Shown here piece by piece: positions 24,074 through 31,105 of a DNA stretch of 32,750 nucleotides. This DNA comes from an uncultured Pelagibacteraceae bacterium. Its GTDB lineage: Bacteria > Pseudomonadota > Alphaproteobacteria > Pelagibacterales > Pelagibacteraceae. The position numbers and the translations under genes are program-made. Within the stretch, counting starts at the first letter, position 1. Each line of letters opens with the position of its first letter. Under the pieces are notes generated by a model. It had not been told where the DNA came from. It searched no databases and saw only the letters and a list, made by a program, of their open reading frames with translations. The stretch covers positions 1-32,750 of the forward strand of contig CACLSF010000010.1 of NCBI GenBank assembly GCA_902609535.1, in the 5' to 3' direction.

Positions 24074-24699
24074 TGGCCCTCAAATACAGATTCAACTTAA
24101 AAGATATAAAACTTCAAGATTTCAAAGTCTACTTAGTTGCAATGTTCAAAGGAATTTTGCCAAAGAAAAAAATAAAAAATATCGAGGATCTTGGGGAATT
24201 TATTCAGCAAAAATCAGCATGGGTATCACAAGTTACTTTATATAATTATTTAAAAACAAGAATGGGCACTAAATGGGTTCTCCATTTTGATGATGAAACA
24301 TTTTTAAAATCAATTAACACCGCTAAATGGAATATATATGCAATTTCGCTTCAAGATTTATCATTTTATACAATCTCATATCTTAATGTTTATTTTAACT
24401 ATCAAGAAACGAATAGAGCCTCTGAAATTTATAATAATATTTTGGATAAAGAATTAGAGAATGGCATGCCTAAGGAAATTATTGATGAAGCGAGAGCTAG
24501 TTTTCAGAAAAGATTAGATCAAATTAAATGGGATGACTATTATAAGTCTTGGCCATTTAATGAGAGTGCTCTTGCATTGTATAACTGGGCTCCAGTAGCT
24601 ACTGAACTAAAATCTATAGATAGAAAAATAGTCCTTAATTCTATGATTTTAAAATGGGATAATATTAAAGAAGAGTTTTCTAAACTAATAAAGATCTAG
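24073..24699 (+). CDS. Conserved hypothetical protein
   Basis: 208-residue soluble protein with no signal peptide or membrane helix and no function I can assign. It appears mostly alpha-helical. Notable segments are [40 protein letters not shown] and [21 protein letters not shown] have an unconfirmed recollection of similar helical proteins in other alphaproteobacteria. It is divergent from the symporter operon and converges on acs with a 4-nt overlap: a single CTAG (24696-24699) supplies the stop codons of both genes. Context between transporter and acetyl-CoA synthetase suggests, without proving, a link to acetate metabolism. Confidence 0.8.
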   Translation: MALKYRFNLKDIKLQDFKVYLVAMFKGILPKKKIKNIEDLGEFIQQKSAWVSQVTLYNYLKTRMGTKWVLHFDDETFLKSINTAKWNIYAISLQDLSFYTISYLNVYFNYQETNRASEIYNNILDKELENGMPKEIIDEARASFQKRLDQIKWDDYYKSWPFNESALALYNWAPVATELKSIDRKIVLNSMILKWDNIKEEFSKLIKI

Positions 24700-26681
24700 A
24701 TATTCTTTCTATTATCGACCAAGCTTTCAACAACCGAAGGATCTGCTAGAGTGGTTGTATCCCCTAATTGACCATGTTCGTTAGCAGCGATTTTTCTCAG
24801 AATTCTTCTCATTATTTTACCTGATCTTGTTTTTGGAAGTCCCGGAGCAAATTGAATTAAGTCCGGAGTCGCTATTGGACCAATTTGCTTCCTTACCCAT
24901 AGTTTTAAATCTCTCTCTAAATCAAGAGTACTTTTTTCACCAGCATTTAAAGTTACATAACAGTACAACCCGTTTCCTTTTATATCATGTGGGTAACCAA
25001 CTACTGCTGCTTCAGCCACTTTTGGATGAGCTACAAACGCGCTCTCAATTTCTGCAGTACCTAAATTATGTCCAGAAACAATAATTACATCATCTACTCT
25101 TCCTGTAATCCAATAATAGCCATCTTTATCTCTTCTGCAGCCATCACCTGTAAAATATTTTCCGTCAAATTGTGAAAAATAAGTATCTATAAATCTTTGA
25201 TGGTCACCATACACACTTCTCATTTGTCCAGGCCACGATTGAGAAATACAAAGTCTGCCTTGTGCTTCTCCTTTTAAAACCTTGCCATCTTTATCTAAAA
25301 TCTCTGGTTTAATTCCATAAAATGGTTTTGTTGCAGATCCAGGTTTTAAATCTATCGCTCCAGTTTGTGGACTGATCAAAATCCCACCTGTTTCTGTTTG
25401 CCACCATGTATCAACGATTGGACATCTACTATCACCAACAGTTTTGTAGTACCACTCCCATGCTTCAGGATTAATTGGTTCACCAACAGTACCTAAAAGT
25501 TTTAAAGTCTTTCTAGATGTTTTCTTTACAGGTTTATCACCTTCTCTCATTAAAGCTCTGATCGCTGTTGGAGCTGTGTAGAAAATATTTACTTTATATT
25601 TATCAACTATTTGCCACCACCTAGATGTATCAGGATAAGTAGGTATTCCTTCAAACATAATTGTAGTTGCACCGTTAGCAAGTGGACCATAAATAATATA
25701 ACTGTGTCCTGTAACCCAGCCTATATCAGCTGTGCACCAGTAAATATCTTTAGGTTTATAATTAAAAATATATTGGTGAGTCATTGATGCATAAACCATG
25801 TATCCACCAGTTGTATGTAGTACACCTTTTGGTTTCCCAGTTGAACCAGATGTGTAAAGAATGAATAATGGATCTTCAGCATTCATTTCTTCAGGCTCAC
25901 ATTTTACTGACACTTTACTTGTCATTTTGTGATACCAAACATCACGATCATTGTACCAATCAATTTTTTTGGTACCTGTTCTCTTTACAACGATACATTT
26001 CTTTACGTTTGGACAGCTTTGTAAAGCTTCATCTGTAATAGATTTTAAAGGAATTGTTTTGCCCCCTCTTACACCTTCATCTGCAGTTATGACATAATCA
26101 GATTCGCAATCATTAATTCTACCTGAAATACTATCTGGTGAAAAACCTCCAAATATTATGGAGTGAACTGCACCTATTCTAGCACACGCAAGCATTGTGT
26201 AGGCAAGTTCTGGTATCATAGTAAGATAAATAGTTACTCTATCACCCTTTTGAACTCCCAAATTTTTTAATCCATTTGCTGCTTTTGAAACCTCTTTATG
26301 AAGTTCTTTATATGTAATTTTTTTTTGAATTTTAGGATCGTCACCTACCCATATAATTGCAGTTTTATCAGCATTCTTTTTAAGATGTCTATCAATACAA
26401 TTCGCTGAGGCATTTAAAGTACCATCATAGAACCATTTTATATGAACATCATTTTTACTATATTTTACGTCTTTAATTTTTTTATAAGGTTTAATCCAAT
26501 TAATTCTTTTTCCTTCTTTTTTCCAAAATCCATCGTTATCTTTAATCGATTCGTTATATTTTTTTATATATTGAGATTTGTTAACGGTAGCTTTACTTAT
26601 CCATTCTTTCTTAGTTTTATAAATTGTCTCTTTAGGTTTTTTAGAGATTACTTTTTTTTTAACTTTTTTTTTTCTAGGCAT
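24696..26681 (-). CDS. acs: Acetyl-CoA synthetase (Acs)
   Basis: AMP-forming ligase producing acetyl-CoA from acetate, ATP and CoA. The P-loop-like motif is [20 protein letters not shown] (about 273-292). Further motifs are [52 protein letters not shown] and the C-terminal [10 protein letters not shown], whose Lys (about 622) is the acetylation-regulated residue of this family. It is 661 aa, with about 16 extra N-terminal residues that are very Lys-rich ([16 protein letters not shown]) before the usual start of homology. No alternative start codon removes the extension. It lies near the symporter operon, consistent with acetate uptake and activation. Confidence 0.96.
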   Translation of the reverse strand: MPRKKKVKKKVISKKPKETIYKTKKEWISKATVNKSQYIKKYNESIKDNDGFWKKEGKRINWIKPYKKIKDVKYSKNDVHIKWFYDGTLNASANCIDRHLKKNADKTAIIWVGDDPKIQKKITYKELHKEVSKAANGLKNLGVQKGDRVTIYLTMIPELAYTMLACARIGAVHSIIFGGFSPDSISGRINDCESDYVITADEGVRGGKTIPLKSITDEALQSCPNVKKCIVVKRTGTKKIDWYNDRDVWYHKMTSKVSVKCEPEEMNAEDPLFILYTSGSTGKPKGVLHTTGGYMVYASMTHQYIFNYKPKDIYWCTADIGWVTGHSYIIYGPLANGATTIMFEGIPTYPDTSRWWQIVDKYKVNIFYTAPTAIRALMREGDKPVKKTSRKTLKLLGTVGEPINPEAWEWYYKTVGDSRCPIVDTWWQTETGGILISPQTGAIDLKPGSATKPFYGIKPEILDKDGKVLKGEAQGRLCISQSWPGQMRSVYGDHQRFIDTYFSQFDGKYFTGDGCRRDKDGYYWITGRVDDVIIVSGHNLGTAEIESAFVAHPKVAEAAVVGYPHDIKGNGLYCYVTLNAGEKSTLDLERDLKLWVRKQIGPIATPDLIQFAPGLPKTRSGKIMRRILRKIAANEHGQLGDTTTLADPSVVESLVDNRKNI

Positions 26682-26691
26682 GAATTTTTTT

Positions 26692-27114
26692 TTAATTAAT
26701 TCTACCCATCTTCAAAATTATTTTCCAGCTTTTAGTATCAATAGGCATGACAGATAGTCTACTTTGTCTAATTAGAGATAAGTTCTCCAAAGTCTTAGTT
26801 TTTTTGATGTTTTCAAGTGTTACAGGATTTTGAAGTTTACTTTTAAATCTAACTTTAACTGCAACAAACCTTTTTTCCTTATCCGTTGGATCAATGAATG
26901 CCGTTTTAATAACTTCGACTATACCCACTATCTCTTTTCCAATATTTGAATGATAAAAAAAACAAAGATCTCCTTTTTCCATTTTTTTTAAGTTACTTGC
27001 TGCTTGGTAATTTCTTACACCATCCCAGTCAGCTCCTTTTTCTCCAGCTTTTATTTGTTGATCTATTGACCAAACGTCAGGTTCAGATTTAAGTAAAAAA
27101 TAGGATTTTGACAC
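26692..27114 (-). CDS. EVE-domain protein (PUA-like fold)
   Basis: 140-residue single-domain protein of the EVE/thymocyte nuclear protein 1-like family. Signatures are [55 protein letters not shown] and the C-terminal [17 protein letters not shown] domains bind modified bases in nucleic acids, but no restriction or modification gene is adjacent here. It starts MSKSYFLLK and ends 10 nt before the acs start codon on the same strand, so co-transcription is possible. Confidence 0.92.
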   Translation of the reverse strand: MSKSYFLLKSEPDVWSIDQQIKAGEKGADWDGVRNYQAASNLKKMEKGDLCFFYHSNIGKEIVGIVEVIKTAFIDPTDKEKRFVAVKVRFKSKLQNPVTLENIKKTKTLENLSLIRQSRLSVMPIDTKSWKIILKMGRIN

Positions 27115-27158
27115 AACTTATAGGATAAATTTTTTTTTCAAAAAAACAATGTTTGATT

Positions 27159-28400
27159 TTAATCTGCGTTATATTTGTATAAAATTTCAGCAATTTTTGC
27201 GTAGCCTTCTGCATTATAATGACCCGACAATTTAAAAGGAAAAAGTTTTAATGGATCATTCTCTTTTTTAAAAACTTTTTCGTGAATATCAATAAAAGGA
27301 ATTCCCAATTTATTTATAATATTTTTAATTGAAGAATAGAATATAGTCTGACCTTTGTAACCCTTATTTCTATAACGTTCATGCTCTGGTAAATAGACAA
27401 AATATAACTTTGATCCATTTTTAACTGTTAATTTTTGCACCATTTCTAATAATTTTCTAAATTCTGCAGGTGGTTCAGCTATTGTATTTTGCTCTGAGTT
27501 TTCTTGAGACTGATTTTTTTTTTTAAAAAAATTAATTATTTTACGATTTCTTAGTTTACTTAATTTTATAAAATTTATTAATTGATAACTTAAACTTTCT
27601 CTTGCTATTTCTTTTTCTGTTTCTATTTCTATTTTCCTTTCTCTTTCTATTGAATTTTTAATATTTCTGTCATTTTCGAGTACAGTATTTTCTAATTTTA
27701 AATTAATTATTTCATCAAGTTCTTTTTGTTTTTCTTTAAGATTTTGACTAAAATTCAAATCATTTAAATAATTTTTTAATATTTTATTTTTCAACTCATC
27801 TGTAAAATCTAACAAATCATTACCTTCAAAATGAAACCAAAAAACTTTTTTTACATTAGGATTTAAATATTCTTTTAAAGTAGCAAGGTTTATCAAAGGA
27901 CCATTACCAGAATAACCTAAATTTAAGACTGATTTATTTGACAATTTTCTTAATTGAGAACCAATATCATCTGGTCTATTTACACAAGCACCCATTGTAA
28001 AAGAGTCCCCGACTAATAAATATTCAATTTCTTTAATGTTCCATTCTGTATCAGGATTATTAAATCCATATCTATCGCTTTGAAAAATAAAATAGTATCC
28101 ATTTTCATTACAATAAATTGTTTCTGAGTTTGAAATACCAGATAGTGGAATAATTTTATAATCTCGATTTACATCCATATAAAAATTATAAGGGCTAACT
28201 CTCATTTTAACTTCCTTATTAATTTTTTTTCGATCTTCATAAACTTCAATTCTTGTTCTTTTATCATAATTTTTTCCAGTTTCTTTTTTGTAATTTTTAT
28301 AATATTGAGCTTGTTGATAAGTTAAATAACCTTCAATTATATATAATGAAAAAAAAATACTTATTATCGAAATTATTAAATATTCTGTTCGATTTTTCAT
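27159..28400 (-). CDS. Membrane-anchored SGNH/GDSL hydrolase-like protein
   Basis: 413 aa with one N-terminal membrane helix (about 7-25), placing the rest in the periplasm. The SGNH blocks are all recognisable: YLLVGDSFTMGACVN (nucleophile Ser133), NLGYSGNGP (Gly), FHFEGNDLLDF (Asn), and LSGHYNAEGYAKIAE with the catalytic His near the C-terminus. A charged, probably coiled-coil insert (about 220-275; KEKQKELDEIINLKLEN, ERERKIEIETEKEIA) splits the domain. Such proteins add or remove acyl groups on glycans or lipids. It is the last gene of the SxtJ-DUF5989-carbamoyltransferase operon (5 nt spacing). GDSL proteins also accompany the related genes in saxitoxin clusters (SxtL). Confidence 0.82.
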   Translation of the reverse strand: MKNRTEYLIISIISIFFSLYIIEGYLTYQQAQYYKNYKKETGKNYDKRTRIEVYEDRKKINKEVKMRVSPYNFYMDVNRDYKIIPLSGISNSETIYCNENGYYFIFQSDRYGFNNPDTEWNIKEIEYLLVGDSFTMGACVNRPDDIGSQLRKLSNKSVLNLGYSGNGPLINLATLKEYLNPNVKKVFWFHFEGNDLLDFTDELKNKILKNYLNDLNFSQNLKEKQKELDEIINLKLENTVLENDRNIKNSIERERKIEIETEKEIARESLSYQLINFIKLSKLRNRKIINFFKKKNQSQENSEQNTIAEPPAEFRKLLEMVQKLTVKNGSKLYFVYLPEHERYRNKGYKGQTIFYSSIKNIINKLGIPFIDIHEKVFKKENDPLKLFPFKLSGHYNAEGYAKIAEILYKYNAD

Positions 28401-28405
28401 TAAAT

Positions 28406-30208
28406 TTAGGTTTGCTTTATTTGTTTTTTTTTATCAAGAATACAATTTCCAATCACAAGATAATCTAGCTCTGTTTTCATAAAGCAATTAAATGCATCAG
28501 TAGGAGAATTTACAATAGGCTCATCTTTTACATTAAATGATGTATTTAGTATTACAGGACAACCAGTTTTTTCTTTAAACTTCGAAATCAAATCATAATA
28601 AATTTTATTAGTATCTTCTTCAACAGTTTGAATTCTTGCAGAATAATCCACATGTGTGACAGCAGGAATTTGAGATCTTTTGATGTTTAGTCTTTCTATT
28701 CCAAAAAGTTTTTTTTCTTGATTAGTCATTTCTATTTTTTTTTCTGTAATAATATTGGAAACTAATGACATATATGGACTATCAACATCCATATTAAACC
28801 ATTTTGTTAAATCTGTTCTCAGAATTGATGGAGCAAAAGGCCTGAAACTTTCTCTATACTTAATTTTTAAGTTAAGATTTTTTTGCATTTTATGTGATCT
28901 AGGATCTCCTAGAATAGACCTGTTACCCAATGCTCTTGGGCCAAATTCCATTCTACCTTGAAACCAGCCTATTATTTTTTCATTAGATAAATATTCTGAT
29001 GCCTTATTTATTATATCCTCGTACTTTAAAGTTTCAAAATTAGCTCCAAATGATTTTAATATTCTCTCAATATCTTGCTGACTAAATTCAGTTCCTAAAT
29101 ATGATCCTTTCATAGTGTCATTTGAATTAACCTCTCTTTTTTTATTATTTTCAATATGCCAAAGTGCTAAAGCAGCACCTAGTGAACCGCCCGCATCTCC
29201 TGCTGCAGGTTGGATCCATATATTATCAAAAATTTTTTCATTAAGAATTTTACCATTTGCAACACAATTTAATGCAACACCACCTGCCAAACATAAGTTT
29301 TTAATATTATATTCTTGTCTTATAGCTTTTGCTAATTTTATAATTATCTCTTCAGTTACTTTTTGAATTGATGCCGCTATATCCATATGAAATTGGTTTA
29401 TTTTTTCACTATTAGGATTACGAGGTTTTTGACCAAATAAATTATCAAATTTATTATTAGTCATAGTAAGTCCAGTTGTATAATTAAAGTATTTTTGATC
29501 TAATCTAAAAGATCCATCCTCTTTTATATCAACTAATTGTTTTATTTTATCCTCATAAATAGGTTTTCCATAAGGTGCTAAGCCCATTAATTTATACTCA
29601 CCACTATTAACTTCAAATCCTGTATAATAAGTAAATGCTGAATACAGAAGTCCAAGAGAATGAGGAAAATGTATTTCCTTTTTAATTTCTAATTTATTAC
29701 GTTTTCCTAAAGCTATTGTGGTTGTTGCCCACTCTCCAACACCATCTGCAGTTAAGATAACTGCTTCTTCAAAAGGAGACGGAAAAAAAGCACTTGCCGC
29801 GTGGCTTAAATGATGGTCTGAAAAAAAAATATTTTTATCAGACTTAAATTTTTTATCATGACTTTTAAGTTTATTAAATAGATAATTTTTTTGAAAAAGT
29901 TTTTCTTTAATCCATAAAGGCATTGCTTTTGAAAAAGACAAAAATCCTTTAGGAGCAAAAGCAACATAAGTTTCTAATATTCTTTCAAATTTTAAAAAAG
30001 GTTTTTCAAAAAAAACTATTTGATCTACTTCATTTAAATTTAGGTTTGCATAACCTAAAACAAATTCAATTGCATTATAGGGGTAACTTGGATCATTTTT
30101 TTTTCTTGTAAACCTTTCTTCTTGCGCCGCAGCAATAATTTTTCCATCCTTTAAAATAGAAGCTGCACTATCGTGATAAAATGCAGAAATACCTAAAATA
30201 GAAGACAT
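28406..30208 (-). CDS. O-carbamoyltransferase, NodU/CmcH/TobZ (SxtI-like) family
   Basis: Transfers a carbamoyl group from carbamoyl phosphate through carbamoyl-AMP to a hydroxyl of a small molecule or sugar. The N-terminal Kae1/YrdC-like half begins ILGISAFYHDSAASIL, then AAAQEERFTRKK, and holds the metal site DHHLSHAASAF (His132, His133, His136) and LTADGVGEW. LAGGVALNCVANGKI and PAAGDAGGSLGAAL complete the ATPase fold. The C-terminal carbamoyltransferase domain starts around 390 with GWFQGRMEFGPRALGNRSIL (Gly418 onward), then YRESFRPFAPS and CPVILNTSFNVKDEPIV. The 600 aa length is normal. It directly abuts the DUF5989 gene, with no nucleotide between the DUF5989 stop and this ATG. Confidence 0.95.
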   Translation of the reverse strand: MSSILGISAFYHDSAASILKDGKIIAAAQEERFTRKKNDPSYPYNAIEFVLGYANLNLNEVDQIVFFEKPFLKFERILETYVAFAPKGFLSFSKAMPLWIKEKLFQKNYLFNKLKSHDKKFKSDKNIFFSDHHLSHAASAFFPSPFEEAVILTADGVGEWATTTIALGKRNKLEIKKEIHFPHSLGLLYSAFTYYTGFEVNSGEYKLMGLAPYGKPIYEDKIKQLVDIKEDGSFRLDQKYFNYTTGLTMTNNKFDNLFGQKPRNPNSEKINQFHMDIAASIQKVTEEIIIKLAKAIRQEYNIKNLCLAGGVALNCVANGKILNEKIFDNIWIQPAAGDAGGSLGAALALWHIENNKKREVNSNDTMKGSYLGTEFSQQDIERILKSFGANFETLKYEDIINKASEYLSNEKIIGWFQGRMEFGPRALGNRSILGDPRSHKMQKNLNLKIKYRESFRPFAPSILRTDLTKWFNMDVDSPYMSLVSNIITEKKIEMTNQEKKLFGIERLNIKRSQIPAVTHVDYSARIQTVEEDTNKIYYDLISKFKEKTGCPVILNTSFNVKDEPIVNSPTDAFNCFMKTELDYLVIGNCILDKKKQIKQT

Positions 30209-30358
30209 TTAAAATATAGTATAAATAAATGGGCCTACAGCCGAACCCTGAGTCAGAACAATTAAACCACCAAATATTGCAAGAAAAATAATAATTGGTA
30301 TGAGCCAATATTTCTTTCTAGTTATTAAAAATTTAAAAAATTCTTTTAAAAAACTCAT
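30209..30358 (-). CDS. DUF5989 small membrane protein (SxtK-like)
   Basis: A 49-residue gene that is easily missed. It reads MSFLKEFFKFLITRKKYWLI at the N-terminus, a single hydrophobic helix PIIIFLAIFGGLIVLTQGSA, and the tail VGPFIYTIF. The RKKYWLIP entry and the SAV-G/A-PFIYTIF end are the family hallmarks of DUF5989, which accompanies NodU-type carbamoyltransferases and SxtJ proteins in many genomes. The start ATG is 1 nt after the SxtJ stop, and its TAA abuts the carbamoyltransferase ATG. This near-zero spacing implies obligatory co-expression, and the protein may anchor the carbamoyltransferase to the inner membrane (inference). Confidence 0.92.
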   Translation of the reverse strand: MSFLKEFFKFLITRKKYWLIPIIIFLAIFGGLIVLTQGSAVGPFIYTIF

Positions 30359-30359
30359 A

Positions 30360-30728
30360 TTAAAATTGATCTTTCATTTCACTTTTATTATTAGTTTTTT
30401 TTATCCAATAAGTTTTATTTTTATTAAATTTAAGATTCAATATATCTTTTTTAAATATTTTCATAAGTATACCTATGGGTGTTACCACCAAAAAAAAAAT
30501 TATAAGCATGATTATAGGTGAAATAATTTTTCCAAGAATAATTCCAAATTTAAACCAGCTTTTATTTAATGGAGTTAGTAATCTTGAATTTATTAATCCT
30601 AAAAATAAAAAGATAAATGCAACAATTAAAGACCAAATTTTTAAACTTTCTTCATTTATTAATGGGAATAACGAAATAAGTAAAAATACAAAAAAAAAAA
30701 CTATTCCGAAACTTTTATTTGAATTCAT
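30360..30728 (-). CDS. SxtJ-family membrane protein
   Basis: 122 aa from ATG 30728 (MNSNKSFGIVFFFVF), which starts just before the conserved N-S-F-G-x-x-F segment. An upstream in-frame ATG at 30752 would add eight residues but overlaps the out-of-frame signal-peptide remnant. There are three hydrophobic helices (about 7-24, 30-47 and 62-87) and a basic C-terminus. Typical family features are GLINSRLLTPLNKSWFKFG and the cluster GKIISPIIMLIIFFLVVTPI followed by GILMKIFKKDILNLK. It is the first gene of the four-gene operon. SxtJ is known from saxitoxin clusters but is widespread next to carbamoyltransferases; biochemical role unknown. Confidence 0.88.
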   Translation of the reverse strand: MNSNKSFGIVFFFVFLLISLFPLINEESLKIWSLIVAFIFLFLGLINSRLLTPLNKSWFKFGIILGKIISPIIMLIIFFLVVTPIGILMKIFKKDILNLKFNKNKTYWIKKTNNKSEMKDQF

Positions 30729-30732
30729 CCAT

Positions 30733-30798
30733 TTATCCGGCAAAACCAACATTGCACCACAACAAACCCAGAACCATGATACCTAAAAGTTTTTTCAT
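30733..30798 (-). pseudogene. Signal-peptide-only gene remnant, copy A
   Basis: ATG at 30798 opens a 21-codon frame reading MKKLLGIMVLGLLWCNVGFA-G then TAA. This is a complete Sec signal peptide (Lys-rich start, hydrophobic core, FA cleavage site) with no mature protein behind it. It overlaps the 5' end of the longer sxtJ reading frame. The DNA is closely related to copy B at 30874-30924. It is most simply a decayed secreted-protein gene whose body was lost, although translation as a leader peptide for sxtJ is possible. Confidence 0.65.
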
Positions 30799-30926
30799 TT
30801 CATCAACCATTGCTTCATATATTTTATTTTAATATTTTTTTGGCTATTTTTAAACTTCTTTCAACCTCTTTTTTCATTTATTTTTTAAAAAACCCAGAAC
30901 CACGATCGCTAAAAGTTTTTTCATTT
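30765..30926 (-). repeat. Direct repeat pair of a signal-peptide-coding sequence, 126-bp period
   Basis: The stretch 30767-30800 and the stretch 30893-30926 match at about 30 of 34 positions. On the minus strand both read from the upstream AAATG through codons for MKKLL, then I/V residues and VLG. Reading frames coincide, so they are homologous starts of the same gene type rather than random repeats. The segments downstream of each (LLWCNVGFA versus FLKNK) differ. Confidence 0.75.
30874..30924 (-). pseudogene. Signal-peptide remnant, copy B (truncated)
   Basis: ATG at 30924 opens a 16-codon frame MKKLLAIVVLGFLKNK then TGA. The first 11 codons parallel copy A, after which the frame enters an A-rich stretch and stops before any cleavage site. 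The TAGCAC/GTGCTA inverted repeat lies 13 nt upstream. This looks like the older and more degraded of the two copies. Confidence 0.6.
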
Positions 30927-31075
30927 GTAAGTAATTTAGCACAATTTAGAAAGTCGTGCTATGCAACGTGATATACATTTGCTGATTATAATTAGCATTA
31001 AACATCATTTTTAATTGTAAAGATAAGATAAAAGTTAGTGGGAGTCGGTAGAGTCTTATCGATGTATCACAAGTG

Positions 31076-31105
31076 TTGGTTTCATTAACCAATATTTCAT
31101 TATTT
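31076..31105 (+). terminator. Weak hairpin with T-rich tail
   Basis: TTGGTT (31076-31081) pairs with AACCAA (31087-31092) around a TCATT loop. On the plus strand it is followed by TATTTCATTATTTTA, a T-rich but interrupted tail. No plus-strand gene is upstream, so it would serve an unannotated plus-strand transcript, or act bidirectionally behind the sulfotransferase gene that ends at 31105 on the minus strand. Confidence 0.3.

Larger units (their letters stand above)
30729..31104. other. Gene-poor stretch between the sxtJ operon and the TPR-sulfotransferase
   Basis: About 375 bp with no normal gene, the longest such gap in the window. It holds two signal-peptide remnants, a 6-bp perfect inverted repeat TAGCAC/GTGCTA (30937-30942/30956-30961), a 7-bp inverted repeat GATAAGA/TCTTATC (31022-31028/31054-31060) and a TTGGTT/AACCAA hairpin (31076-31092) followed on the plus strand by a T-rich tract. 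A 20-codon minus-strand frame starting MMFNANYNQQM also occurs. The promoter for the sxtJ operon should be here, but I could not place -35/-10 boxes convincingly. Confidence 0.6.
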
